Assembly (NCBI RefSeq): GCF_002018875.1
Contig: NZ_MVOL01000001.1
Coordinates: 124,001-188,000 of the forward strand
Direction: 5' to 3'
Source: Pseudomonas sp. MF4836
Lineage (GTDB): Bacteria > Pseudomonadota > Gammaproteobacteria > Pseudomonadales > Pseudomonadaceae
DNA: 64,000 nucleotides
Positions 36,424 through 45,248 of the stretch are shown here, piece by piece (positions within the stretch are counted from its first letter, which is position 1; each line of letters starts with the position of its first letter). The translations under genes were made by a program, and so were the position numbers. A model generated the notes under the pieces. It was not told the origin of the DNA, did no database searches, and saw nothing but the letters and a program-made list of their open reading frames with translations.

Positions 36424-36822
36424 CTAGTTATGATTTGAGCCATTTTCTATCGTAAAAGTTACGGTCGCGTTATTACCTTTATCTGCGGTGTATGTGCATC
36501 TTACTAAGTCGTTGTCTGGATGTATTGAGTATGTGTTTCCGCCAGAGAAGGGGTTATCCCATTTGATGTTTATATCGTAGATCTCATCATCATCTGTGAA
36601 TGAATAGGAGCATTCCCCCTCTGTTCCTGTCATGAATCCATCGGAGTCGGTTTCCCAGCTTGCATGCCCAGGGCCGTTGGATGTTGAGTTTTTAGTTATG
36701 CGATCTGGTGGATAAGTTATCCATTCGCCGTGGGGGAGTTTCTGCGAGGAGGTAATTAACCGTAAGTTGTACTTTGAGTTGTTTGTGACTTTTATGACTG
36801 TGCTTCTTGCGGCGTCAGACAT
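36424..36822 (-). CDS. aegerolysin-like / ET79-type protein
   Basis: 132 residues, no signal peptide, GGAGAAG before the ATG. The layout RSTVIKVTNNSKYNLRLI, then GEWITYPPDRI, then TEGECSYSFTDDDEIYDINI and KWDNPFSGGNTYSI, resembles the beta-sandwich of aegerolysins and crystal protein ET79. The conserved WD-x-P...TY/W segment is the strongest match. Aegerolysins bind membrane lipids and often act with a partner toxin. The gene is AT-rich compared with its chromosomal neighbours, and it is divergent from the deamidase-like gene at 37303. Assigned by eye only. Confidence 0.55.
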   Translation of the reverse strand: MSDAARSTVIKVTNNSKYNLRLITSSQKLPHGEWITYPPDRITKNSTSNGPGHASWETDSDGFMTGTEGECSYSFTDDDEIYDINIKWDNPFSGGNTYSIHPDNDLVRCTYTADKGNNATVTFTIENGSNHN

Positions 36823-37302
36823 GGCTGCTTCTCCGTTATTGGTCTTTATTGAACGTTGTTTTGCTAGCGGCTATCGGCAGGTGATATTGAGATTCAACAT
36901 TAGTATTTAGTGTTGTGTTGTCAAGTTTTTAGGGGGTATTGTTTTTTGGTACTTTTGGACGCTTGGTTTTTTTGAAATTAAAGGCTCAGATTGTAAAATA
37001 AAATGCGGATCAGATTTATTGGTTTTTATCGTCACGGCGAGGATGGCCCTAGCCTCCGCTGCCCGAGCAAGTGTAACTGTAGGTAATGTCGGACATGGAG
37101 ATGGCTGGTATAAAATGACTTTCTTGTCTGATTTTTTGACTGGCAAGAGGTCGAATCTAGGATGCATATCGTAAAAGAACTCATGTTTTCGGCGCAGGTG
37201 AGCTTCTTCAAGGTTCGATAATGTACGTGGAGGCGCCGTGGAGTTGGATGTTTACAGGTGTTGATTTCTTAAAAATGGATGGGATGCAATGGAGGTGTTT
37301 CT
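36823..37302. other. AT-rich divergent intergenic region
   Basis: 480 nt between the two divergent accessory genes. An 86-codon minus frame (36907-37167) and a plus frame over the same DNA (MALASAARASVTVG...) are both open, so neither can be called with confidence. GGAGG at 37291 serves the gene at 37303. Confidence 0.4.
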
Positions 37303-37833
37303 ATGATTAAGTATGTCGTTAATTCCGATGTAAAAAAGATGGAAAATTTTTCGGTTCAGGAATTGATGGAGTACGCTAATAATAATCCTTCTGGTCCGTT
37401 ACCTTTTTTTAAGGTGGAAGGTAAAGACACAAAAAATTTGGGTGTTGATGAAAGTGCCGTGATTCACTATGCGGATCAACCTGCAGCTATTATAGCCGTT
37501 GGTCTTTCCTCATGCGCAGCGGTGATATTGGCTCGTTATGATGGAGGTGTTCCCAAAAAAGCGGCTTTATATCATGCTAATGGCGGTACCATTAAAAAAG
37601 ATAACTTGGTAGATCTTATGGTGCTGCTCGATCTTGTATGTGGTGAGCCTCTGCCGGAGTCTGTATCTATTTTGGCTATCTATGCCGTGCCCAAGAAGGA
37701 AGATAAATATTATATTGAGGATGCTAATAAAATATCTTGGTGTGGTGTTTCTTCTGAGAATATATTGCTAGTTTCGAATGCTGATCAGGGGAATTTCGGA
37801 ATAAATAATAGATTTCTAGTTGGCGGTCTTTGA
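37303..37833 (+). CDS. unknown protein with LSxC...H layout of CNF/BLF1-like deamidases
   Basis: 176 residues from the ATG at 37303 (GGAGGT 6 nt upstream). The central part reads AIIAVGLSSCAAVILARYDG and then KKAALYHANGG: a Cys (C71) in an L-S-x-C turn followed by a strand and a His (H91). CNF1, BLF1 and CheD-type glutamine deamidases have their catalytic Cys and His in this order, at somewhat shorter spacing. The gene is AT-rich and unlike the backbone in codon use. No secretion signal. Function is inferred from this motif alone; it may simply be an unknown family. Confidence 0.5.
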   Translation: MIKYVVNSDVKKMENFSVQELMEYANNNPSGPLPFFKVEGKDTKNLGVDESAVIHYADQPAAIIAVGLSSCAAVILARYDGGVPKKAALYHANGGTIKKDNLVDLMVLLDLVCGEPLPESVSILAIYAVPKKEDKYYIEDANKISWCGVSSENILLVSNADQGNFGINNRFLVGGL

Positions 37834-38015
37834 TTTTATATTGGTTCGCTGCAAGGTAAATTACGCCACGATATCCATCGTGGCGACCTCTTCAGATTGT
37901 CGCGGCAATTTATTACAACCGATGAGTTGGGTTGCGACGTGCTGGTGAATGGTGAAAAATCTTTGGCCGACCCAATAGCCAGATTCAGAATTATCCTCGA
38001 TACCATTTTCTGCAA

Positions 38016-38636
38016 TTATTCGAAGCCGTGGCGCTCGCTCAATATCTGAAGAGCATCATCAAATTCTTTCGAGACAATCAGTGTTCGCTTCTCGGCGCCG
38101 ATCTTGTCGAGCAGCTCCTTCTCTTCGTGCGCTTGTCCCGCTGGATCTGCGCGTTGTCCTTGGCCATGGCCAACCTCTTCTATTCCGCTTTCGCCACGCT
38201 CGAGGTGGGCCCAGGTGGGCTCTTCCAATAGTTCGGCTTCCGCGTCCTCTCCAGCAGTCATGCGCTTGCGGACGGCTTCGTTGTGATCGCGGATTTCCTT
38301 GAGACGAGTAGCGATTGTTTTCTTGTTTGGAGTGATCACGCTTTTCAACGACACAAACTCATCAGGCACTGTCTGTTCGTTGTCGACGATCACCCGCTCG
38401 GGCGATAGGGCAAGAGTGATGGTGAACAGCGGCCGCTTGATCGATTTGATATCTGCCGCTTCCATGTTCCGGCGCAGGTAGTCGCTGAGCTGGCCCACGG
38501 TGTTCGTCTTGATGCGCTTGAGCTCGTTGAGGCGGTTGACTTCTTTGTCGATGGCGTCGATATCGCCCTCGATGTTCCGGCACAGCATGACGATGTTGTC
38601 GGCCTTCACCTCGAACTCACCTTTGATGCCATCCAT
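38016..38636 (-). pseudogene. phage Gp157-like protein, truncated and fused out of frame
   Basis: The first ~125 codons match siphovirus Gp157: IKGEFEVKADNIVMLCRNIE, LSDYLRRNMEAADIKSIKRP, FVSLKSVITPNKKTIATRLK. About 25 N-terminal residues are missing. The tail (HLERGESGIEEVGHGQGQ...) reads through the ribosome site and ATG of a second small phage gene at 38164. The bases around that start match those before the prophage gene at 59037. This is part of a decayed prophage. Confidence 0.6.
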
Positions 38637-38662
38637 GGTATCCTAGATGGCCTGGCGAAGTC

Positions 38663-38887
38663 CTTCGCGCTGCCTGCGCTGCCCTGGACCTTGTGCATCA
38701 CCCTGAACTGGTGGAGCAACCAGAGACTGCCGCCCTAGTCGCAGGTTGGCTCTGGCAGTCGAACGGCCTCAATGAGCTGGCCGACTCCGGGCAGTTCGCC
38801 AAAATCACCCGAACCAACAACGGCGTGCTGACTTGCCAGGCGGACCGTGTGGCGCTGCGGGACCTGGCGGCGAAGGTGCTGGCATGA
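38663..38887 (+). pseudogene. GH19 endolysin C-terminal fragment
   Basis: The frame reads LDLVHHPELVEQPETAAL, then GWLWQSNGLNELADSGQF and AKITRTNNG, the C-terminal end of phage chitinase-like (GH19) endolysins. The catalytic N-terminal part is missing. Its stop overlaps the start of the Rz-like fragment, as in a lysis cassette. Confidence 0.65.
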
Positions 38888-39198
38888 ACGCTTTGGCGCT
38901 GAAGGTCGGAGGGGGGGCGCTGGAGGTTCTGCTGCTGGCCGCGTTGGAGGCCAGGGCGCTGTTCAGCGTGTACGATCACGGCAAGGCGGTGAATGATGCG
39001 GGGTGGCAAACCCGCTGGGCCGACCGTGACGCCGTCGACAAACAGGCCAGGGCGCTGACCGAGCTCGCCGAGCGCGAGAAGGAACAGGCCCATCAACGAT
39101 CAATCACGAAGGCGGCAGCAGCTGATCAAAGCCGGAGCAGGGGTGTACCTGGGCCGGAGCGCCGAAGAACAGGGGCCGACCGCTCTTCAATCGGATGA
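38884..39198 (+). pseudogene. Rz-like inner-membrane spanin fragment
   Basis: Overlaps the endolysin stop (ATGA). N-terminal membrane segment (LEVLLLAALEARALFSV) followed by a charged helical region (RWADRDAVDKQARALTELAE). The end runs into an unrelated arginine-rich frame, indicating a frameshift near 39110. Confidence 0.55.
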
Positions 39199-39205
39199 AG
39201 TAGAG

Positions 39206-39532
39206 CTACTTCTTCTTGGGATCATCGGGATCCCTTACCCACTCATCCCTCCCTTCGCTGGGCACATTGGCACAGCCTTTTGGCCAGAGCTGTTTGAAGA
39301 ACTTGCCGGTGTTAACCGTCTCAACCCGCGCATTGATCGGTTCGGGTCTCTTTCCCTTCGCCCAAAAGGGCGCCCATCCCCAATGGACTGCATCTATGTG
39401 CGGGCCGTCCTCCTGACCGTGCAGCACTTGCACGTGCGTCGAAGGAGCGACGTTTAACCGGTTTATCGGTTGAGTGTCGTCGCCGCTGAACAGCTTGAGC
39501 TGCGGGCTCAGCTCTTCCATGTAGACCACCAT
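39206..39532 (-). pseudogene. SRAP/HMCES (YedK-like) peptidase fragment
   Basis: Readable family parts: INRLNVAPSTHVQVL, VHWGWAPFWAKGKRPEPINA, RVETVNTGKFF, DEWVRDPD. The essential N-terminal MCGR (catalytic Cys2) is gone and the C-terminal half is missing. Phages often carry this gene; here it is a remnant. Confidence 0.65.
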
Positions 39533-39637
39533 CCCATCGGAAGAACTTGCTGCTAAGGGCCAAAATCGGCGATATCCATTGCTGTCACCCGGAATTGATG
39601 CAACTGCATTTATGGCGCCGCTGGGAGAGAGGCCTAC

Positions 39638-40054
39638 TTACTGAAAATTGGTGCGCACCGTATCAACACAATCCTTGTAGACGCCAGGCAAAACACGGAG
39701 CGCCGGGAAATTCTTAGCGAACCCGCCGACGCCAGATTTCGACGTATTGAAGACAAGCAGATTGTTTTCTGTCTCAGTTACCCAGAGACCAATGAACGGA
39801 TCGTAGTTAAATTTCGAGAGGCGTCGATGCTGGTTGTGACCGTTCAAAGTATTGGTTCTAATGGGCTGTCTCAGCAGAAAAAGCACCCTATTCGTTTTGG
39901 TCCAAGGTGAAGTGGTGTCTTTCCTTCGGTTGATAGAGCCCCACCATCCCTCACGCACCTTTGCTTCAAGTAGAGCCCCTGATGCTGGAATTAGCTTCGC
40001 ATGTTTAAAACTATTGATATCCAATCGATCAATTCGAGGGCAATTAAATTGCAC
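39638..40054 (-). CDS. hypothetical protein
   Basis: The frame reads as plausible protein in its second half (NYDPFIGLWVTETENNLLVF, FPALRVLPGVYKDCVDTVR). The 5' end overlaps the DUF6708 gene on the other strand, so the true start must lie inside. No family recognised. An antisense plus-strand frame is also partly open. Confidence 0.3.
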   Translation of the reverse strand: MQFNCPRIDRLDINSFKHAKLIPASGALLEAKVREGWWGSINRRKDTTSPWTKTNRVLFLLRQPIRTNTLNGHNQHRRLSKFNYDPFIGLWVTETENNLLVFNTSKSGVGGFAKNFPALRVLPGVYKDCVDTVRTNFQ

Positions 40055-41113
40055 CGTGCAGGAGACGTAGAACAGTTCCCATCTGGCTACACGACGTACT
40101 TAGCACCGTTACCTCTTCCTACAGAGACATCGCCACATAGCCCTTACGTCAGCGAACTCAACGACACGTATCTGGACTTTGGAGGAGGCAAACCCCAAGT
40201 TTTTTCATGGCAGATGACCCTGGGAAGTCCGTTTACCGCCGCGCTCTTTATGATAGTAGGTACTCAACTGAGTATGGGACTAATCGCCGCTACCAGCGGC
40301 TTTGGATTGACTGAAATTCTGGAGTTCAGTGCAAGCCTTTTTATCGCTACTCTGAAACCAGCCTTTTATATGTACATAGTTGGACTTACTGTTGGATTAG
40401 TGGTGTGGATTTACAATTATAAAAAGTACACAAATATCATCCCCACACGCTTCAACCGTCAGCGCCGTGAAGTCTGCTTTATGCCCACAGGCGCAGAAAC
40501 TCCAGTTTTCGTGCCTTGGGAATCGCTATCCGCCTGGGTGGTTCAGGCGCAAGGCACCACGCAATATGGTGTACGGCGACAGTACGGGATGGGCATGGGA
40601 TATCAACATGAGGGCCAGATGGTCAGCGTAGAATTCGTTTGTGGAGGCCTCCCGCTCGCGATTGCCCATTGGGAGGCTGTGCGTGCCTATATGGAGTACG
40701 AAGTCCATGACCTCAAAAGCATTCAGGACGCCATGAACCTACAAGGCCCCAACGATCCGCCCCATGAAGGGATGCACACGTTCCGAAATGCGCGAACACG
40801 CCTACACCGCAGGATTCGCGAAAAGGAAGTGGGCTGGATTCACGGGTTCTTCTGGTATCTCTTCCATGTCATGACGTTCTGGACCTTACCCAATCTACTT
40901 GTCGAATGGGAAATTCGCCGAATTGCAAAAGTTGGGCGCAAAGCTTTGCCTGAGGTCATGAGTACATGGTCTGAGTCACTACCTGGGGAGCAATGGGCAA
41001 AACCCAGTGAGGATTTAATACGCCTGAGTAATCAGGTCAAGGAAATGAAAAAACAAAAACCAACACGCTTAATCACTGAAATTTTTGCAGACGTTTACCA
41101 AAAAAGAAAATAG
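40001..41113 (+). CDS. DUF6708 membrane protein
   Basis: 370 residues, intact. Two hydrophobic hairpin segments (SPFTAALFMIVGTQLSMGLI; PAFYMYIVGLTVGLVVWIY) are followed by a cytoplasmic domain with RFNRQRREVCFMP, FVPWESLSAWVVQAQG and TTQYGVRRQYGMGMGYQ, as in DUF6708. The family is found near type VI secretion and polymorphic-toxin genes in Pseudomonas and Burkholderia, with unproven function. Here it is a lone intact gene between two prophage fragments. Confidence 0.7.
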   Translation: MFKTIDIQSINSRAIKLHRAGDVEQFPSGYTTYLAPLPLPTETSPHSPYVSELNDTYLDFGGGKPQVFSWQMTLGSPFTAALFMIVGTQLSMGLIAATSGFGLTEILEFSASLFIATLKPAFYMYIVGLTVGLVVWIYNYKKYTNIIPTRFNRQRREVCFMPTGAETPVFVPWESLSAWVVQAQGTTQYGVRRQYGMGMGYQHEGQMVSVEFVCGGLPLAIAHWEAVRAYMEYEVHDLKSIQDAMNLQGPNDPPHEGMHTFRNARTRLHRRIREKEVGWIHGFFWYLFHVMTFWTLPNLLVEWEIRRIAKVGRKALPEVMSTWSESLPGEQWAKPSEDLIRLSNQVKEMKKQKPTRLITEIFADVYQKRK

Positions 41114-41139
41114 TGAGAAAACTGTGGGTGATGATTGGC

Positions 41140-41961
41140 GCAACAGCAAAGCGCCTGCAGGCTCAAACCGGTGGCGTCGTGAACATCTGCGACCAGGTCA
41201 AGCGCGACTGGGTGTTACGCAACACCGACGTGTCCGAGGTTTGGGGCGTAGGCCGGCGAATGAAAGCGCACCTGGACGCCATGGGTCTCAAGACCGCGAT
41301 GGACCTGGCCAAGGCCGACCCCTGGACGCTGCGCAAGAACTTCAGTGTGGTGATCGAGAAGACAGCGCGGGAGCTGGCCGGCACGCCGTGCCTGGAGCTG
41401 GACGAGCCTGACCCGCCGAAACAGGAGATCTGCTGCAGCCGGATGTTTGGCAAGCGCCTCAAGGACCTGGCACCGATTAAAGAGGCCGTGGCCACCTACA
41501 TGATGCGTGCTTCGGAAAAGCTCCGCGCACAGAACTCCCTGTGCAAAAAGATCCGCGTCAGCATCCGCACCGGCATGTTCAATCCGTAGGAGGCCAACTA
41601 CGCCAATGGCGTGATAGTGGATCTGTCATACCCGACCGATGATGTTCGGCTGCTTACCAAGGCTGCGGTTGATGCCCTTGATCGGGTATTCAGCCCCGGC
41701 TTCAACTACAGCAAGGCGGAAGTGATGCTGCTGAGCCTGTGCCAGCCTGGCGAGTACACCGACGATCTCTTCGCCATATCCCAGCCGGCCGAGGCCACGA
41801 AGGTGATGGCGGTCCTTGACCAGATCAATGGTCGATGGGGTAGGGGAACGCTGCGTTCAGCCAGCGTCCCGACCAGTCCGGACTGGGGAATGCGACGGGA
41901 GATGATGAGCCAGAGCTACACCACGAAGCTTGATCAGTTGTGGAAGGTTTCATGTCGATGA
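41140..41961 (+). pseudogene. umuC/rulB (DNA polymerase V) 3' part with an in-frame stop
   Basis: The frame reads AKRLQAQTGGVVNICDQVKR, then EVWGVGRRMKAHLDAMGLKT, then CCSRMFGKRLKDLAPI, GMFNP-stop-EANYANG, and LSYPTDDVRLLTKAAVDALD. This matches the little-finger half of UmuC. The N-terminal polymerase palm is absent, and TAG at 41587-41589 interrupts the frame without a shift. Dead. umuDC/rulAB is a known insertion hot spot in pseudomonads. Confidence 0.8.
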
Positions 41962-41972
41962 CGTAGTAGTCC

Positions 41973-42050
41973 GACAGGCAGCTTACGGCCAAAAGCGGTC
42001 TCTCGTGAGTGCTAGCCCCGACCAACACTGTTGTCCGGCCAAAAACTTGA
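41973..42050. repeat. dispersed intergenic repeat (copy 1)
   Basis: CGACAGGCAGCTTACGGCC and AAAAGCGGTC, followed by GTGAGTG and a second GGCCAAAA. It is related to the other spacer elements at 45098, 45911, 47697, 48173 and 48621. Confidence 0.5.
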
Positions 42051-42165
42051 GGGAGCCTTATCTAGCGCATAGCTTGTTACACTAGATTTTTTAGGGCTTA
42101 TTTGTACCAATTGAGACTGCAGCATAAAAAGCGCCCTCCCACAAAAAGGCGCCATGCAAGTTATA

Positions 42166-44670
42166 TTATGCTGGGTCAAACCCACTTAAATTTGTGTTTG
42201 GAGCTACTTCCGACAGATGTGTTGGATTGTTACTTCTAAGTATGTGCAACGCATTTTGGGAAAGTGCTAAATATTTATTAAGCTCATTTCTGTTTTTTGT
42301 GTAATACCTGTCTGTATATTTTATTTCGCGGTTCGAGCGATTAAAGCAATCTATCGCTTTCTCCAAATAAGGAATTGCTGTTTTATCGCTAATTTTTTTA
42401 GCAATTTGATACCTGCCTATGCCCATTCTAAGGAGGCAGAGAGAGTTGGACTTCCCTAAGTTATTCGCTTTTTGAATATAGTTATCAGCAGACTCTACAT
42501 CACTTTTGTGATAAAGAATAATAGCTAATGTGAGCAAAGCATCCGGGTTTTTTTCGTCAAGGTTCACAGCCTTCCTTGCCATATTGAACGCTTCGTCGAG
42601 ATCATGGGCTCTATGCAGTAAAAACCATGCAAAACGATCATGGAGTGCCGCATTCATAGAGTCATCCTGTATAGCCATTTCAAACAAGTCACGTGCGTCA
42701 GCGATTTTTCCCTTGTCAGTAGCTATCTTAGCGGCTTTTGCATACTGGCCGCGAAATGCCTCTGCGACGCGATCATTCTTATACTCTAATTCTACTTTCT
42801 CTCTTTCCTTTGCGTGCTCATCCACTATTTTTGCACAGTTTTGTATAATACCTTTATCGAGACTTGGTAGTTTTGAAAGTTTCTGGAGGAAAAAATTATG
42901 CGCTAGATCTACTATTTCTAGCTCGTAGGATTGACCGTAGCTTGTTAGATTTGCAAAATATGTTTCGTCCAAGCTTTGATGAAACTCGTCATGCGGAATG
43001 CCTATTTCTTGGCATGCATAACCAACAGAAAACTCATCGACTGGACAGGTTATACTTACAAGAATCAGGTAAACGTGCCGCTGTGACTCACTCATTCGTA
43101 ACCAAGCATCTTCGTACAAGAACTCTAAAAGCTGATCGTTGGACTTTCTGAAAATACTCGATAACGCATCATCTATACCTACCGAAGCCCTAGCAATATA
43201 TTTAACTAAGGCATCCATAAGTAGTGGCTTGTGGGAGAGTTGAGAACTAACTCGCCTCAATCGAGCATCCCCTGCTTGCATGATAGGTTTAGCGCAATGC
43301 TCCGCACCTAGTCTACGGAGCAGTTGAATCGATTCCTCTTCCGTAAGCGCACTAACTTGAATAGGCGTCACGTTCATTAACTCTCTTCGACGGGACGTTA
43401 AAATTATACGTCCTATTTTTCTGGCTACTTCGTCAAAAAAATCAGTAAGTTCTTCTCGGTCTGCGACTGAGGTTGCGAGTGTTTCAGTATTATCAAGAAC
43501 TAGCAATAAATCATTTCTTGAGTAACCTTGAGTTGCCAGCTCATTTCTTACTTTGTCAATTAACGCTACACCCTCAACGCGATACCATTCTTTTCCTAAC
43601 ACATCCTGTAGGCAGTACATGATTTCTCTAATGCCATCCTCCATTGCATTAGAAATCCCACGAAAGTGAGTTATCCCCTGGTCGGTCCATTTTGTCATTT
43701 TTGCAGTGTGATAACTGATTATTTCGGGCATGCCCGCGGTTACTTCAATTACTCCATCGATAAGCTTATTCAAAAACTCCAACACCAAAGTTGTTTTTCC
43801 GTATCCACCGTCCCCGAAGATCAAGCAGGACCTCGACTCCTCGGGTTCATTAAGCCACTTTGTAAGCCTCGCGAGCTCTTTTTTTCTCCCCTCAAATGTC
43901 GACGTTTGTCTGGTGGGAATATTCTGCAACAAAGAGAACTTCTCACTCTCCTTTATTATTTGGCTGTATTTGAATTTATTTTGCCGCTGAAATCCCTGCT
44001 CGGAAAAAACGTTGGCTTCTTGCAAGTCACTTGTGAATTCTGCTGCGTTGTCCCAGCATAATACTTGGCCTTGAACTTTCCACAAACTTTTCTTAAACGT
44101 TACCTTTTTTACAACCACTGCTTTATTATTAATTATCAGCGGTGTATTTATTGATAGTGAGCTATAAGCCCCAGACAAAAGCAGCTCATGCCGATCTGGA
44201 TTGAAAGCTGGAATAGCTTGAGAAAAAACAATTAAACATCTTCTTATAAGCCCTGCCATTTTAGGGCTCCACTCTTTTATATCGTTCTTATCAACAACAC
44301 CATGCGCAAGAACTTTATTTCGAAACTCAACCCACTTCAAAATGTCCGTTGCTAAATTTGTGCTTTCTCCTTCATATTTTTCAAACCAGCCCTTTAGATA
44401 TTCATCACTGATCAAGCTGCGGATAATAGGAGCCACTTTATCGAGTATTTCTAAGGGCAAGCCGTCCGAAGGTTGTTGAAATCTGCTTGCTAAATAATCG
44501 AGTTCGTTACCTGTATCAGAATTTGGAATAAGTCGCCGTACGATTTCGAGTGAGACTATCGCTGCTGTTTGGAGAATTGATCGAGTAATAGAGTTAAGAT
44601 AGCTTAATTTATCTGACTCTGAACTCATATTGTAAGTTTTGGCTAGCTCGGCCAAATAAATATCTTTCAC
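42166..44670 (-). CDS. HEPN-STAND NTPase-TPR protein, likely anti-phage defence
   Basis: 834 residues. N-terminal helical domain with an Rx5H motif typical of HEPN ribonucleases (FRNKVLAHG; R117, H123). Central STAND/AAA-like NTPase: GRKKELARLTKW, Walker A FGDGGYGKTTL (K292), Walker B LLLVLDN (388-394), and TSRRRE. The C-terminal ~200 residues form tetratricopeptide helices (ADARDLFEMAIQDD, AFNMARKAVNLDEKNPDALL). The layout is sensor repeats, NTP-driven switch, nuclease effector, as in Avs-type and related abortive defence proteins. AT-rich and flanked by other defence-like genes. Function inferred from architecture. Confidence 0.75.
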   Translation of the reverse strand: MKDIYLAELAKTYNMSSESDKLSYLNSITRSILQTAAIVSLEIVRRLIPNSDTGNELDYLASRFQQPSDGLPLEILDKVAPIIRSLISDEYLKGWFEKYEGESTNLATDILKWVEFRNKVLAHGVVDKNDIKEWSPKMAGLIRRCLIVFSQAIPAFNPDRHELLLSGAYSSLSINTPLIINNKAVVVKKVTFKKSLWKVQGQVLCWDNAAEFTSDLQEANVFSEQGFQRQNKFKYSQIIKESEKFSLLQNIPTRQTSTFEGRKKELARLTKWLNEPEESRSCLIFGDGGYGKTTLVLEFLNKLIDGVIEVTAGMPEIISYHTAKMTKWTDQGITHFRGISNAMEDGIREIMYCLQDVLGKEWYRVEGVALIDKVRNELATQGYSRNDLLLVLDNTETLATSVADREELTDFFDEVARKIGRIILTSRRRELMNVTPIQVSALTEEESIQLLRRLGAEHCAKPIMQAGDARLRRVSSQLSHKPLLMDALVKYIARASVGIDDALSSIFRKSNDQLLEFLYEDAWLRMSESQRHVYLILVSITCPVDEFSVGYACQEIGIPHDEFHQSLDETYFANLTSYGQSYELEIVDLAHNFFLQKLSKLPSLDKGIIQNCAKIVDEHAKEREKVELEYKNDRVAEAFRGQYAKAAKIATDKGKIADARDLFEMAIQDDSMNAALHDRFAWFLLHRAHDLDEAFNMARKAVNLDEKNPDALLTLAIILYHKSDVESADNYIQKANNLGKSNSLCLLRMGIGRYQIAKKISDKTAIPYLEKAIDCFNRSNREIKYTDRYYTKNRNELNKYLALSQNALHILRSNNPTHLSEVAPNTNLSGFDPA

Positions 44671-45248
44671 AAGATCACTCCATTGATTTTTTAAAAAGCA
44701 CTTTTAATTAAGGCTGCAGACTGTTTAAGACTTTCATTGAAAATCAAAGCTATCAATTTGACATCGCGGTGTCTACGGGAAATTAGCTGAGGATTGGATC
44801 AATCCATTGAAGGGCTTAGCAATATCAGTTTCCGATCCAAGGAGTGGCTCATAGCTGGCCTCATGTGGCGGCTCCCGACTCAACAATACGTCGTATGCAT
44901 ATTTCGCCATGTCGATGTCTCTGCGGTGATTGACCGCCTGGGGTCGGAAGCGGCCCTTCGTGGCCGGCAGTTTCCGATCGATTGCCGCCGTCGGCGTCCG
45001 GCGGCTTTCGGCCAGAAGCAAGCGTTCGAATGAGTCTAAATGCTAGGGACGATTCAAACCTCTGCGGAGTTAAAGCACATTGCCCAAATTCCCGCTATTG
45101 GCCGATAATAGTTGCTCACAAATGACCTTTACCGGCCAAAAGATAGAAAGTGGCACATTTCTTTAAAAAAATAGCTCATCACACCCCGATAGGAATTACC
45201 AAAACCTTTTTTATCCAAAACCAAAACTAAGCTAGAGAGAAGCCAGTC
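44671..45248. other. intergenic stretch with weak ORF and repeat
   Basis: A minus-strand frame (44773-44910 from MAKYAYDVLL) is open but weak. A spacer repeat copy lies at about 45098-45160 (TTGGCCGATAA, then ACCGGCCAAAAG). The last 70 nt are an AT-rich leader to the gene at 45249. Confidence 0.4.

Noticed and set aside
36907..37167. 86-codon minus-strand gene in the divergent AT-rich region
   Set aside because: No ribosome site, composition not protein-like, and the opposite strand is equally open.
44773..45021. 82-codon minus-strand gene
   Set aside because: First half looks non-coding, weak ribosome site for the internal start, no family resemblance.
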